Source: an uncultured Granulosicoccaceae bacterium
GTDB taxonomy: Bacteria > Pseudomonadota > Gammaproteobacteria > Granulosicoccales > Granulosicoccaceae
DNA length: 40,153 nucleotides
NCBI GenBank assembly: GCA_938035945.1
Contig: CALHOU010000008.1
Coordinates: 1 to 40,153 of the forward strand
Reading direction: 5' to 3'
The position numbers and the translations under genes were made by a program. Position 1 is the stretch's first letter, and every line of letters starts with the position of its first letter. Of the stretch, positions 1-9,236 are shown piece after piece. Below the pieces are notes generated by a model. That model saw nothing but the letters and a program-made list of their open reading frames with translations. It was not told the DNA's origin and did no database searches.

Positions 1-36
1 TGATATGCTTACGTCTTTTTATCGGGTAGATTCCTG
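1..36 (+). other. tail upstream of pilD, origin unresolved
   Basis: These bases precede the pilD start. One + frame reads a short tail that ends in TGA at 35-37, overlapping the pilD ATG at 37-39, as is common when pilC or another pilus gene precedes pilD. The readable tail (11 residues, ending RVDS) does not match a PilC C-terminus I recognise, so the upstream gene cannot be named. Confidence 0.25.
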
Positions 37-936
37 ATGATTTTGTTCCAAGCAATACAAGACAACGCCGTACTTTTCTACGGCGTTGTTGCGTTTTTAG
101 GCCTGTTTGTTGGAAGCTTTCTAAACGTTGTGATCTATCGCATGCCAGTGATGATGCACAACGAATGGCGCGAAGCCATGCGTGAGATGGCTGCAGAAGA
201 AGCGCTGAGTCAATCTACCGACGTTGAATTGACAGATACCGATGCGCCAGAAAAATTCAACTTGTCGGTGCCACGATCACGCTGCCCGAAATGCAACAAT
301 CCTATAACCTGGTGGCAAAATATACCAGTATTAAGTTGGTTGGCTCTACGCGGTAAATGCCTCAACTGCAAAAACCCTATATCTGTTCGTTACCCAATCA
401 TTGAATTGGTCACGATGGTTCTATCGCTGATTGTTGCATGGCAGCTTGGACCAACACTGCAATGTGCGTTAGGCATACTGGTTACCTGGTTTTTGGTTTC
501 CATGACCATGATAGACTTCGATCATCAACTGCTACCCGATAACCTGACGCTACCACTGATGTGGATAGGCTTAATCGCAAGCCTAATCCCAGTATTCACG
601 GATATTCGTTCTGCCGTAATAGGTGCAGCCTGTGGTTATCTGGCATTATGGTGTGTGTTCCATCTTTTTAAGCTGATTACCGGCAAAGAAGGAATGGGTT
701 ATGGTGATTTTAAGTTGCTTGCCGCATTGGGTGCCCTGCTCGGTTGGCAACAATTACCGGTTATCATATTGCTTTCATCATTGGTGGGAGCCGTCGTTGG
801 CCTTAGTCTTATTGCATTTGTTGGCAGGGATAAAAACATTCCCATACCGTTCGGACCTTACCTCGCAGCAGCAGGTTGGATCGCTATGCTGTGGGGTGAA
901 AAAATCGCCAACGCCTATCTTGGAACCTTTGCATAG
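37..936 (+). CDS. pilD: Type IV prepilin peptidase / N-methyltransferase PilD
   Basis: Inner-membrane aspartic protease that cleaves the leader of type IV prepilins and type II secretion pseudopilins and N-methylates the new N-terminus. Visible: an N-terminal membrane segment (about 12-35), a cytoplasmic loop with two CxxC pairs (C83/C86 and C108/C111) as in the zinc-binding form of the family, and the two acidic motifs IDFDHQLLPD (160-169) and GYGDFK (221-226) that carry the catalytic aspartates. Several hydrophobic segments fill the C-terminal half. At 299 aa it has full family length. coaE follows 12 bases downstream, an arrangement seen in other gammaproteobacteria. The pilus assembly genes would lie left of the window. 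Confidence 0.95.
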   Translation: MILFQAIQDNAVLFYGVVAFLGLFVGSFLNVVIYRMPVMMHNEWREAMREMAAEEALSQSTDVELTDTDAPEKFNLSVPRSRCPKCNNPITWWQNIPVLSWLALRGKCLNCKNPISVRYPIIELVTMVLSLIVAWQLGPTLQCALGILVTWFLVSMTMIDFDHQLLPDNLTLPLMWIGLIASLIPVFTDIRSAVIGAACGYLALWCVFHLFKLITGKEGMGYGDFKLLAALGALLGWQQLPVIILLSSLVGAVVGLSLIAFVGRDKNIPIPFGPYLAAAGWIAMLWGEKIANAYLGTFA

Positions 937-948
937 GAGAAGCCAACC

Positions 949-1554
949 GTGTTTCTGATTGGCTTAACCGGTGGTATTGCTAGTGGCAAAACCTTAGTTT
1001 CAGATGCATTTAAAGAACTAGGTGTACCCGTTATCGACGCAGACATCATCGCGCGCGAAGTTGTTGCCAAAGGCAGCACGGGTCTTACCCAGTTAGTAGA
1101 ACACTTTGGTGATGGCATACTTAACGACAAACAAGAGCTCGACCGCGCCCAACTTCGGCAAATCATCTTTAGTGACCCCGAACATCGAAAAACGGTTGAT
1201 GGGTTACTGCATCCATTAATCCGAAAACGTTCGGATGAAAAAATCAAACAAGCGGCACAGCAAGAACACCCCTATGCAATCTATGCGGTACCATTGCTCA
1301 TTGAAACAAATCAACAAGATCGCTTCGATAGAATTTTAGTCGTCGATGTACCTACCGAAACGCAAGTAACACGACTAATGAAGCGTGATGGTGGCTCGAA
1401 AGAGAAAGCAGAATCTATCCTAAACGCTCAGGCAACCCGTGAAGAGCGGCTTAGCGTGGCTGACGATGTTATCGATAACAACGGTTCAATAGATGACACA
1501 GTAAAACGCGTGAAAGAACTGCACGAGCAGTATTTAAACTTAGTGAAACTTTAA
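949..1554 (+). CDS. coaE: Dephospho-CoA kinase CoaE
   Basis: Last step of coenzyme A synthesis: ATP-dependent phosphorylation of the 3'-hydroxyl of dephospho-CoA in the cytoplasm. The P-loop TGGIASGKT is at residues 7-15, followed by the DAD motif (DADIIAREV) that contacts substrate and a conserved LLHPLIR segment. At 201 aa it matches the family. The start is GTG at 949, chosen because AGGAGA (935-940) sits at the right distance and the glycine-rich loop begins a few residues in. Probably co-transcribed with pilD. Its stop is only two bases from the 3' end of the convergent orf87. Confidence 0.96.
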   Translation: MFLIGLTGGIASGKTLVSDAFKELGVPVIDADIIAREVVAKGSTGLTQLVEHFGDGILNDKQELDRAQLRQIIFSDPEHRKTVDGLLHPLIRKRSDEKIKQAAQQEHPYAIYAVPLLIETNQQDRFDRILVVDVPTETQVTRLMKRDGGSKEKAESILNAQATREERLSVADDVIDNNGSIDDTVKRVKELHEQYLNLVKL

Positions 1555-1556
1555 AA

Positions 1557-1820
1557 TTACTGCACTCTCAGAATGGCCAGCAAACCCCATACGCCAACTG
1601 AAAACATACCAGCACTAACCAACAAACCAAGCGGCAGAAAAACCTTTTTTGTAAGATTCAAGGTTTTCTCGAACCCCAGTTTCTGCACCCAAAACTCTGC
1701 CTTAGGATTTGTACTAAGATCGTGTTTTAGCAGTTCTTCATTTCTGAACAATCTTAAGTTTCGCCACAGAAAATAAGCGCCACCAAGAAACGCCATTGCT
1801 GGAATAACATAAATTTCCAT
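1557..1820 (-). CDS. Small inner-membrane protein of unknown function, 87 aa
   Basis: I do not recognise a family. The protein has two predicted membrane segments (about 4-20 and 61-83) separated by a charged, lysine-rich loop of about 40 residues with LFRNEELLKHD and FEKTLNLTKK. It starts with ATG 8 bases after the mutT stop and is last in the secA-argJ-mutT run, so it is probably translated from the same transcript. That placement and a clean start support a real gene. It ends 2 bases from the coaE stop, leaving no room for a separate terminator. Confidence 0.65.
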   Translation of the reverse strand: MEIYVIPAMAFLGGAYFLWRNLRLFRNEELLKHDLSTNPKAEFWVQKLGFEKTLNLTKKVFLPLGLLVSAGMFSVGVWGLLAILRVQ

Positions 1821-1828
1821 GATAATAG

Positions 1829-2233
1829 TTAAACAAGAACCTTTGTCAGCTTTTCAACTACAGGAACGTTGGCCTCTGGAAACCTTAAACTACCCAATTC
1901 GTCTACGGCAAACCACTGAAGCTTTTGATCTTCACGACCATGAGGCTCACCGAAGAACTGAGTAACTTGCCAAAAGTGCAAATGTACGGATTTGTCTGAG
2001 TAGTCGTGCTTTACTTGGCAAAACGACTCAGATTCAGTCACGTGAATACCAAGTTCCTCATCCAATTCCCTCGCGAGTGCTTGCGCCCTATCTTCATTGG
2101 GCTCAATCTTACCGCCCGGAAATTCCCAACAATTGCCTTGATGCTGATCAGGCTTACGAAGCGCTAGTAGTACTTGAGACTTATCTTGATTGAATATAAT
2201 GCCGGCAACAACTTCAATGGTGTTTGAACTCAC
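1829..2233 (-). CDS. mutT: 8-oxo-dGTP diphosphatase MutT (Nudix hydrolase)
   Basis: Sanitises the nucleotide pool by hydrolysing 8-oxo-dGTP to the monophosphate, preventing A:T to C:G transversions. The Nudix box is complete, from GGKIEPNED to ARELDEELGI (about residues 40-63), with the REL-EE core that binds the metal. At 134 aa it has MutT size. Its position directly after secA-argJ is the usual gammaproteobacterial home of mutT. The start is GTG at 2233, six bases after the argJ stop, with only a weak ribosome binding site, so translation probably depends on coupling to argJ. Confidence 0.93.
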   Translation of the reverse strand: MSSNTIEVVAGIIFNQDKSQVLLALRKPDQHQGNCWEFPGGKIEPNEDRAQALARELDEELGIHVTESESFCQVKHDYSDKSVHLHFWQVTQFFGEPHGREDQKLQWFAVDELGSLRFPEANVPVVEKLTKVLV

Positions 2234-2239
2234 CGGAAG

Positions 2240-3451
2240 TTAGCTACGATAATCTGCGTTTACGCTGACATAGTCATGAGACAAATCACTGGTATAGACC
2301 TTTGCACTGGCATCACCGAGGCCAAGGTCTACCGTGATCGTTATCTCAGGCTCGCTCATGACTGCCGCACCACGTTCCTCAGTGTACCCGTGCGCTATAC
2401 CACTATCCTCAAACGCACAAACATCACCAATGGATACACGAATATCCTCAGGCTTTAACTGCTCTATTTCTGTTTTCCCAATCGCCATTAGCAACCGCCC
2501 CACATTGGCATCGCTGGCAAACATAGCAGTCTTAACCAATGGCGAGTTAGCAATTGCATAGGCAACAGTTTTACACTGTTCTGTATCAGCGCCACCAGTA
2601 ACATGCACGGTGATAAATTTGGTAGCCCCTTCCGCATCGCGCACAATCGCTTGCGCTAGATCCAAGGCCACGGCAGACAGAGCCTGCATAAACACACCCC
2701 ACTCTTTATGAGCAGGGCTAAGCGCGGACTTCTCGGAGGTTGCGACCAACATACAAGCATCGTTGGTCGACGTATCACTATCAACAGTGATGGAATTGAA
2801 AGATGTAGCAACGGACTCTTCCAAGGCTTTTTGCAAATGCGCTTTATTGATAGCCGCATCGGTAAAAATATAACTAAGCATGGTAGCCATGTTTGGCTGA
2901 ATCATGCCCGCACCTTTTGCCATGCCAGTGATAGTGATGGTTTCACCATCGATGCTGACTTGCCTGGACGTTAATTTTGGCTCCGTATCGGTCGTCATGA
3001 TACTTCTTGCGGCAGCATTCCAATCTGCGCCCATTGATTGCGATGCTATTTCAATGCCTTTGAGCATAATATCGTCGGGTAGCAGCTGCCCGATAACACC
3101 AGTCGAAAAAGGCAGCACTTGTTCGGTGTCTATACCCAACGCATTTGCCGTAGCTGCACAGTGTTTGTGTGCCATGGCAATACCAGGTTCACCAGTACCG
3201 GCATTGGCGTTACCAGAATTAATCAACATGGCGCGGATAGCACCCTTCGATTCATTCAAGTGGTTTTTCGCAACGGTTACGGGGGCCGCGCAAAAGACGT
3301 TTTTCGTAAACACGCCAGCGCAGGTGCTGCCGTCAGGCAGTTGTACTAACAGTAGATCTGGCGAGCCATCAGATTTGATACCCGCAGCGATTGGAGCAAG
3401 CCCGATATTGTCAATCGCAATACCGGGCGCAAGGTTTAAATTTACTGGCAA
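2240..3451 (-). CDS. argJ: Bifunctional ornithine acetyltransferase / N-acetylglutamate synthase ArgJ
   Basis: Recycles the acetyl group in arginine synthesis by moving it from N-acetylornithine to glutamate. The self-cleavage site that makes alpha and beta chains is visible: KGAGMIQPN followed by MATML, where the Thr becomes the N-terminal nucleophile of the beta chain. The oxyanion-hole region (TGVIGQ) and the C-terminal SADYRS-like ending (NADYRS) fit the family, as do the 403 aa. The start codon is TTG at 3451, accepted because it gives MPVNL, a common ArgJ N-terminus, and sits 4 bases after the secA stop. No in-frame ATG lies nearby. Whether it is mono- or bifunctional cannot be settled from motifs. 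Confidence 0.95.
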   Translation of the reverse strand: MPVNLNLAPGIAIDNIGLAPIAAGIKSDGSPDLLLVQLPDGSTCAGVFTKNVFCAAPVTVAKNHLNESKGAIRAMLINSGNANAGTGEPGIAMAHKHCAATANALGIDTEQVLPFSTGVIGQLLPDDIMLKGIEIASQSMGADWNAAARSIMTTDTEPKLTSRQVSIDGETITITGMAKGAGMIQPNMATMLSYIFTDAAINKAHLQKALEESVATSFNSITVDSDTSTNDACMLVATSEKSALSPAHKEWGVFMQALSAVALDLAQAIVRDAEGATKFITVHVTGGADTEQCKTVAYAIANSPLVKTAMFASDANVGRLLMAIGKTEIEQLKPEDIRVSIGDVCAFEDSGIAHGYTEERGAAVMSEPEITITVDLGLGDASAKVYTSDLSHDYVSVNADYRS

Positions 3452-3455
3452 TGGC

Positions 3456-6242
3456 TTAGCTCAATTTTCCGTGGCATTGTTTGTACTTCTTACCAGAACC
3501 GCAATGGCAGGGTTCGTTACGCCCAAGCTTTTTTTCTTCACGAACAAAGGGCTTAACCGGCGCTTGTGGTTGAGCTTGTCGATTGGCTACGGCTTCACGC
3601 GCAGCATTTGCTGCCGCCACAGCTGACTCAGCCTCACTTGGAGGTTCTGCGTCTGCCGGAGCATCCGATAATGCACTGGCCGCATCTTGATGGTCGTAAC
3701 TGACTTCGGTTGGCATTTCACGCTCAATCTGAGCTTGTTCCACCTGCTCAGGATCGCGTACTTGTACTTTACTCAGAACCGTTACAACATCATTTTTGTA
3801 TTCGCTGAGCATGCGCGAGAACAATTCAAATGCTTCACGCTTATATTCTTGCTTGGGATTCTTCTGCGCATATCCACGTAGACCAACACTTTGACGAAGG
3901 TAATCCATACCAGCTAAATGCTCCTTCCAGTGATCATCAAGCGCTTGCAACATTACGTACTTTTCAAAGCGACGCAAGCCTTCTGCACCTGCCGCCTCTT
4001 CTTTAACAGAATAGCTAGCTGCTAACTGATCAAGAATACGCTGCGTGATTTCATCTTCTGGGATATCCGGATTTTCATCTAACCAAGACTGCACATCCAT
4101 GGTTTCACCAGTCATGTTCAATAGCTCAGCTTGCAAACCTGGTAAATCCCAGACTTCATCTAATGAACCTGGTGGTATGTAGTTCTCAACCACACCTGGA
4201 ATAATTTCTTCGCGCAATTCTAAAACACGGCTCTCTTGCTGCTCATCGCTATCGGCCATGAGCTCATCGCGCTCTTCATAAACCACTTTACGTTGATCGT
4301 TGGCAACGTCATCGTATTCAAGTAGGTGCTTACGGGTATCAAAGTTATGCCCTTCCACTTTGCGCTGCGCATTTTCAATCGCTTTAGTGACCCATGGGTG
4401 TTCAATTGCTTCACCCTCTTCCATACCCAATTTTTGCATCAAACCACTAACGCGATCGGATGCGAATATGCGCATGAGGTTATCTTCAAGTGAAAGATAA
4501 AAACGACTTGAACCTGGGTCGCCTTGACGACCTGATCGACCACGCAACTGATTATCAATACGGCGAGATTCATGACGTTCCGTACCAATGATGTGCAAAC
4601 CGCCCGCAGCCATAACTGTATTTTGACGGGTTTGCCATTCAGCTTTTGCAGCCTCTTTTTCAGCATCACCGGCATCGCCCATTGCAAGCAGTTCAGCCTC
4701 AAGGTTACCACCGAGCACAATGTCAGTACCACGACCTGCCATATTGGTCGCAATGGTGACCTTACCCGGCCGACCGGCGTTTTCAACAATGTTTGCTTCA
4801 CGTTCGTGCTGCTTCGCATTCAACACTTCGTGTTCAATATTCTTTTCGCGCAGTAAACCAGCTAAATATTCCGATGTTTCAACCGATGTTGTACCCACCA
4901 GCACGGGCTGCCCACGCCCAGCGCAATCTTCAATGTCATCGATGATGGCATCGTACTTTTCTTTTTGCGTGAGAAATACTAAGTCAGCTTTATCATCACG
5001 AACCATTTCACGGTGAGTTGGAATCACCACGACTTCCAAATTGTAGATAGATTGAAATTCAAACGCTTCTGTATCAGCAGTACCCGTCATACCAGCAAGC
5101 TTTTCATACATACGGAAAAAGTTTTGGAATGTGATCGACGCTAAGGTTTGGTTTTCACGTTGAATAGTCACACCTTCTTTGGCTTCAATAGCCTGATGCA
5201 AACCATCAGACCAGCGACGACCTGGCATTGAACGGCCGGTGAATTCATCAACAATAAGAATTTCATCACCACGAACCATGTATTCAACATCTTTGGTATA
5301 GATTGCATGGGCTCGCATACCTGCATTCAGGTGATGCATAAGAATGATGTGCGAAGGATCGTACAAACTTTCACCTTCTTGTAACAAGCCAGCTTCAACC
5401 AACAGTGCCTCGACCGTGTCATGACCTTGTTCGGTTAGGTGAACCTGCTTGGATTTTTCATCAACGGAAAAATCACCGTCGCCGTCTTCTTCCATCTGCC
5501 GCTGCATGCGAGGCACAAGCTTGTTAATGATGACGTAGAGATCGCTATCGCCATCGGCTGGGCCAGATATAATCAGTGGCGTACGCGCTTCATCGATAAG
5601 AATTGAATCCACTTCATCGATGATCGCAAAGTTAAGGCCACGCTGAACTTTTTGATCGAGACTATGCGCCATGTTATCGCGCAGGTAATCAAAACCAAAT
5701 TCGTTATTGGTGCCGTAGGTAACATCACAGGCATAAGCTTCGCGACGTTGATCGCTATCAAGGCCATTAATAATAACGCCAACCGATAAGCCCAAAAAGT
5801 TATACAGCTTCGCCATCCATTCTGAATCGCGTTGTGCGAGGTAGTCGTTCACGGTGATAACGTGCACGCCCTTTTCAGTCAGTGCGTTTAGGTACACGGC
5901 TGCAGTTGCCACAAGGGTTTTACCCTCACCAGTACGCATCTCTGCGATCTTGCCGCTATCGAGTACCATGCCACCGATAAACTGCACATCGAAGTGACGC
6001 ATGTTAAGCGCACGAACCCCTGCTTCGCGCACAACAGCAAATGCGTCAGTGGTTAGCGACTGCAGCGTTTCGCCATTACGAAGCCGCTCTCGAAACTCAT
6101 CCGTTTTCTCGCGCAGTTGATCATCGCTCAGCGCCTGCATTTGCGGCTCTAGTGCGGTGATGCCTTCCACATCGCGAGAGAGTTTTTTAATCATTCGGTC
6201 GTTGCTGGTGCCAACGATCTTTTTGATCAGATTACCTATCAT
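3456..6242 (-). CDS. secA: Preprotein translocase ATPase SecA
   Basis: Motor of the general secretion pathway; it pushes unfolded preproteins through SecYEG using ATP. Walker A is MRTGEGKT (102-109), the DEAD-like motif is [17 protein letters not shown], and the helicase motif [10 protein letters not shown] and [13 protein letters not shown] segment are intact. The C-terminal zinc (SEC-C) tail carries C912, C914, C923 and H924, which bind SecB and lipids. At 928 aa it is slightly longer than the E. coli protein, because of an Ala/Pro/Glu-rich linker before the zinc tail. The 134-base gap upstream (6243-6376) presumably holds its promoter; I found no convincing consensus and no SecM-like arrest peptide. 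Confidence 0.98.
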   Translation of the reverse strand: MIGNLIKKIVGTSNDRMIKKLSRDVEGITALEPQMQALSDDQLREKTDEFRERLRNGETLQSLTTDAFAVVREAGVRALNMRHFDVQFIGGMVLDSGKIAEMRTGEGKTLVATAAVYLNALTEKGVHVITVNDYLAQRDSEWMAKLYNFLGLSVGVIINGLDSDQRREAYACDVTYGTNNEFGFDYLRDNMAHSLDQKVQRGLNFAIIDEVDSILIDEARTPLIISGPADGDSDLYVIINKLVPRMQRQMEEDGDGDFSVDEKSKQVHLTEQGHDTVEALLVEAGLLQEGESLYDPSHIILMHHLNAGMRAHAIYTKDVEYMVRGDEILIVDEFTGRSMPGRRWSDGLHQAIEAKEGVTIQRENQTLASITFQNFFRMYEKLAGMTGTADTEAFEFQSIYNLEVVVIPTHREMVRDDKADLVFLTQKEKYDAIIDDIEDCAGRGQPVLVGTTSVETSEYLAGLLREKNIEHEVLNAKQHEREANIVENAGRPGKVTIATNMAGRGTDIVLGGNLEAELLAMGDAGDAEKEAAKAEWQTRQNTVMAAGGLHIIGTERHESRRIDNQLRGRSGRQGDPGSSRFYLSLEDNLMRIFASDRVSGLMQKLGMEEGEAIEHPWVTKAIENAQRKVEGHNFDTRKHLLEYDDVANDQRKVVYEERDELMADSDEQQESRVLELREEIIPGVVENYIPPGSLDEVWDLPGLQAELLNMTGETMDVQSWLDENPDIPEDEITQRILDQLAASYSVKEEAAGAEGLRRFEKYVMLQALDDHWKEHLAGMDYLRQSVGLRGYAQKNPKQEYKREAFELFSRMLSEYKNDVVTVLSKVQVRDPEQVEQAQIEREMPTEVSYDHQDAASALSDAPADAEPPSEAESAVAAANAAREAVANRQAQPQAPVKPFVREEKKLGRNEPCHCGSGKKYKQCHGKLS

Positions 6243-6376
6243 GAATATTCAAAACCTTGAAATACCGCTTCTGCGGTTTCTAAGCGAGGCACCGTAAACG
6301 GCCGATTCGCGTGTAATTGTAATTAGCGCCGGAAATGGTCGTATTATGACACCGAACGCTCTGTGTACGCTTATGC

Positions 6377-7354
6377 CTAGCGTATGAAAAATCCTGGGTC
6401 GATGGGCGAACCATCGAGCCGTACTTCTATATGGACATGCGGGCCAGTCGATCGCCCGGTGGAGCCTAAAGTCGCAATTGCTTGCCCTTTTTTCACGCGG
6501 GTTCCGCGCTTAACCAGATTGGCCTGATTATGGGCATACCTAGTTCGGAGCCCATCAACGTGCTCAAGTTCCACAAGATTGCCGTAGCCGGAATTCCTAC
6601 CCGAAAAAGTGACCACGCCATCAGCCAATGCAAGAATGGGCTCCCCAACTGGGCCGCTGAAATCGAGGCCTAAATGTTCGAGTCGCTCGCCAGTGATTGG
6701 GTCTGTGCGGTAGCCAAATCCTGAGGTTTTGTGCCCTTCAACCAGCGGTTTACCAGAAATCTTTTGGTCAAACGCGATTCGGCGGGTATCGAAGATCGAC
6801 CGAAGTGTCGCGCTGCTACCAGAGATATGGGCAATGCGCCGGTTTAAAAGCCCTAATTTTCGTAAGTTTGATTGCTCTTGCCACTCCATAAGTGGCGATT
6901 CGAGGTCGAACTCACCATCATCGAGCTCGGCCAGCTCGGCCAAATGCACGAACACCGTGTGTAAACGCAGCAGCTCTGCGCGAAGTTGACCTATTTGTTC
7001 GGTTAGTTCCTGAGAAGATTGCATCGATTGGGCGTTGGCGACGGATAGTTTTTTTTGATCCGCACCTGAGCGTGCTGCATCCAATGCATTGAAGCTTGCG
7101 GGCATGACCACCAAGCCCTGCGGGCCAGAGCCTGCGCGTTCGCCCATTAAATAGCCAGCGAATGCACTAAATACGATAATCAACGATAATAAGAAAAACG
7201 AGCCCAACGCTTGACGGTCCGACAGCGTATCCTTGGCACGAGCCTTTAGCAATACACGCAAGTGTTCGATGCGGGTTTGAGCGGACCCATTGTCCCCGGT
7301 CTCAGGCTGCCCAACTTCTGGTGAGGCAGGTGTCGAATCAATTAATTTAGTCAT
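6377..7354 (-). CDS. M23 family metallopeptidase (LytM domain), membrane-anchored
   Basis: Peptidoglycan hydrolase-like protein. Order: a cytoplasmic N-terminus of about 50 residues, one membrane segment (51-70), a periplasmic helical region with heptad-like leucines (about 100-145) that may be a coiled coil, and a LytM domain (about 205-320). The zinc ligands are all there: H227 and D231 in HLGLD, and H306/H308 in GPHVH, with H275 in YAHN. This is therefore probably an active endopeptidase rather than an EnvC/NlpD-like activator. It sits between secA and lpxC, a place where many gammaproteobacteria keep such a gene. Its ATG overlaps the ATG of the divergent dciA-like gene, and no clear Shine-Dalgarno is visible. 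Confidence 0.9.
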   Translation of the reverse strand: MTKLIDSTPASPEVGQPETGDNGSAQTRIEHLRVLLKARAKDTLSDRQALGSFFLLSLIIVFSAFAGYLMGERAGSGPQGLVVMPASFNALDAARSGADQKKLSVANAQSMQSSQELTEQIGQLRAELLRLHTVFVHLAELAELDDGEFDLESPLMEWQEQSNLRKLGLLNRRIAHISGSSATLRSIFDTRRIAFDQKISGKPLVEGHKTSGFGYRTDPITGERLEHLGLDFSGPVGEPILALADGVVTFSGRNSGYGNLVELEHVDGLRTRYAHNQANLVKRGTRVKKGQAIATLGSTGRSTGPHVHIEVRLDGSPIDPGFFIR

Positions 7355-7781
7355 GAAAAAATTCAGCGAATTAGTCGATATTGATGTTAAACAGGCACTG
7401 CACGATGATCGTAAGATCAGGCAGGTTATCGCACGGATTATGCCGCCTGAGAGCCTTGCTCATATTCAATTTTGTCGCATAGAAAACCGCGTTCTTAAGA
7501 TGACTCTGGATAATGCGAGCTGGCTTGCTCGCCTGCGCTTTGCTTCTCGTCAGATAATTGACGAATTGCACCGCGACGGCGTCACCGTGGCCGACGTGAC
7601 ATGGCACGTTGCACCAGAGAAAATCAGGGCAGAGCCCCGCCCGCAGGCCTTGCGCAAACGCGCACGATCAAAAGCATCCGCCAGTATTGTTCAGGCCACA
7701 GCCGAAAACATGGAGGCAGATGATTTACAACGTGCACTGTTGAAGGTAGCAGAACAACTGGCGAAGCGCTCTGATGGCTGA
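7353..7781 (+). CDS. dciA: DUF721 protein, DciA-like helicase loader
   Basis: DciA proteins load the replicative helicase DnaB in bacteria that lack DnaC. The 142-residue product has the DUF721 pattern: a helical start, then ENRVLKMTLDNASWLARLRFASRQIIDEL (about 45-72), the core that typifies the family, and a basic C-terminal half (QALRKRARSKAS) likely to touch DNA. I chose the ATG at 7353 because the protein resembles the family only from there; an upstream in-frame TTG (7290) would extend it 21 residues into the M23 gene. Neither start has a good ribosome binding site. The location beside secA and lpxC is the usual one. Symbol given by family and context. Confidence 0.75.
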   Translation: MKKFSELVDIDVKQALHDDRKIRQVIARIMPPESLAHIQFCRIENRVLKMTLDNASWLARLRFASRQIIDELHRDGVTVADVTWHVAPEKIRAEPRPQALRKRARSKASASIVQATAENMEADDLQRALLKVAEQLAKRSDG

Positions 7782-9236
7782 ATGCCAATAGTCCCACCTT
7801 TCCCGCAATTCAGACCCACAAATAGCAGTCAGAACATGCCCCAGCACCACATCATCATCGGAGACGGGGTAACCGCGGCAGAATTCGCAACTACGCGAAA
7901 ATGCAATCCCGACGATTCCATAACCATCATAGGACGCGATGTCGCGAACTTAGGTCGTGGCATTGCCTATGCCAGTGCACCTGCGGATGCGCCTTGGCGC
8001 TATGCCTACCTGCTTAACTCCCCCGCCCGAAGCGTTGATATCGATTTTGCTGACTGGATAAATAAAAACTGGGATTACATGGTGGAGGTGATGTCTGGCC
8101 GAACACCGAATTGGCTGGAGGCCGCAAAACATTACAGTGACGCTGGCGAGTTTGCGAGCCTAAACGCACCGCGAGAAATTTTTGGTGACTTTTACCGCAC
8201 ACGCGTATTGAAAAAAATCGAAGCCCTACGCAATTCATCTGTCAAAGTAACATTGGTAGCAGCGCATGCTACGCGTATTGAACGCGATGGTACTGGTATC
8301 ACCATTCACACGGAAGATCTACAACAGTTTCGCGCCGATAGCGTAGACATCGCCACCGGTGGCCCATACAACAAGCGTTTCGATGGTGACGATGGAACGC
8401 ACGCGTATCCAGAACTCTTCGGCAATGAATATCCGATAGCCGAAAAATTGCAAACAGGTGGCAATCTTGTGTGTATTGGTTCTGGTGCCGCAAGTTTAGA
8501 CCTATTGCGATTCTATCAATCGATAAAACCCGAATCACAAATCGACTTCGCGGTTATCTCCACTACCGGGAAAATTCTGCGTGCGCTTCGCCCGCCAATA
8601 AATTTCAAACCAACGCCTTTCACATTAAACGGTACATTTAGCACGGCCGATGATTTTCTAAAAGAAGTGTTCGAACAACAACGCATGGCTTTAGAAGCCG
8701 GTGCCACCTTATATGAAACACGCGTAGGACTTCGTTCAATTTTTTTGGACAAAGGCGTTACGGGCTATGTGCCTAACTTAACCGAAGCACGCAAAATTGC
8801 CAGACCACTATTTAAACATTTTGAAGGCGGCACCCGCGACAGCATTGAAGATTTTCACGCACTCGAGCAACAAGGCCGTACTCAAGTTATTGCGGGTAAT
8901 GTACAAGGCATTACACACGACGCAGATCACGCGCATGTTCACTACTTGGATGAGAACATGCAAGCACAAACCTTTAAAGCCTGCGTTGTTGTCAATTGCG
9001 CAGGCCCCGGGCTGGAGAACCGCTTCGATGATTTAACGACGAACATGATAAACCAAGGCCTGATCAACATTTGTGATCAAAGCGGTGGGCTACTTGTTGG
9101 CGAACATGGCCAAACGACAATGCAGGGCGTGCGTTATCTAGGGCCCGCGGTGACAAGCATAGGCGACTCGGTTGAGCCGGTGCCGTTATACGATGCGTTT
9201 CGATTGCGACGCGCGGTGCAGCGGTTTAATAGCTGA
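7782..9236 (+). CDS. FAD/NAD(P)-binding oxidoreductase-like protein
   Basis: Rossmann-fold flavoprotein of the FAD-NAD(P)-binding (NAD_binding_9, YdhS-like) group; the substrate is unknown. The N-terminal dinucleotide motif is IIIGDGVTAAEFA (about 24-36), followed by the family signature of GRGIAYA and LLNSPARSVDIDF. A second nucleotide motif is LVCIGSGAASLDLLRF, and a C-terminal VVNCAGPG strand is typical. 484 aa is full length. ATG at 7782 directly follows the dciA-like stop (TGA 7779-7781), which implies translational coupling; an alternative ATG at 7836 begins right before the Rossmann strand. It converges with, and overlaps by 11 bases, the lyase gene of the TRAP operon, so a metabolic link to that operon is possible but unproven. 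Confidence 0.8.
   Translation: MPIVPPFPQFRPTNSSQNMPQHHIIIGDGVTAAEFATTRKCNPDDSITIIGRDVANLGRGIAYASAPADAPWRYAYLLNSPARSVDIDFADWINKNWDYMVEVMSGRTPNWLEAAKHYSDAGEFASLNAPREIFGDFYRTRVLKKIEALRNSSVKVTLVAAHATRIERDGTGITIHTEDLQQFRADSVDIATGGPYNKRFDGDDGTHAYPELFGNEYPIAEKLQTGGNLVCIGSGAASLDLLRFYQSIKPESQIDFAVISTTGKILRALRPPINFKPTPFTLNGTFSTADDFLKEVFEQQRMALEAGATLYETRVGLRSIFLDKGVTGYVPNLTEARKIARPLFKHFEGGTRDSIEDFHALEQQGRTQVIAGNVQGITHDADHAHVHYLDENMQAQTFKACVVVNCAGPGLENRFDDLTTNMINQGLINICDQSGGLLVGEHGQTTMQGVRYLGPAVTSIGDSVEPVPLYDAFRLRRAVQRFNS

Noticed and set aside
6365..6385. Hairpin at the 3' end of the M23 gene as its terminator
   Set aside because: The stem is only 6 bp and no T tract follows on the minus strand.
7290..7352. 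Upstream TTG start for the dciA-like gene
   Set aside because: It adds 21 non-conserved residues within the divergent M23 gene; the ATG at 7353 begins the family-like part.
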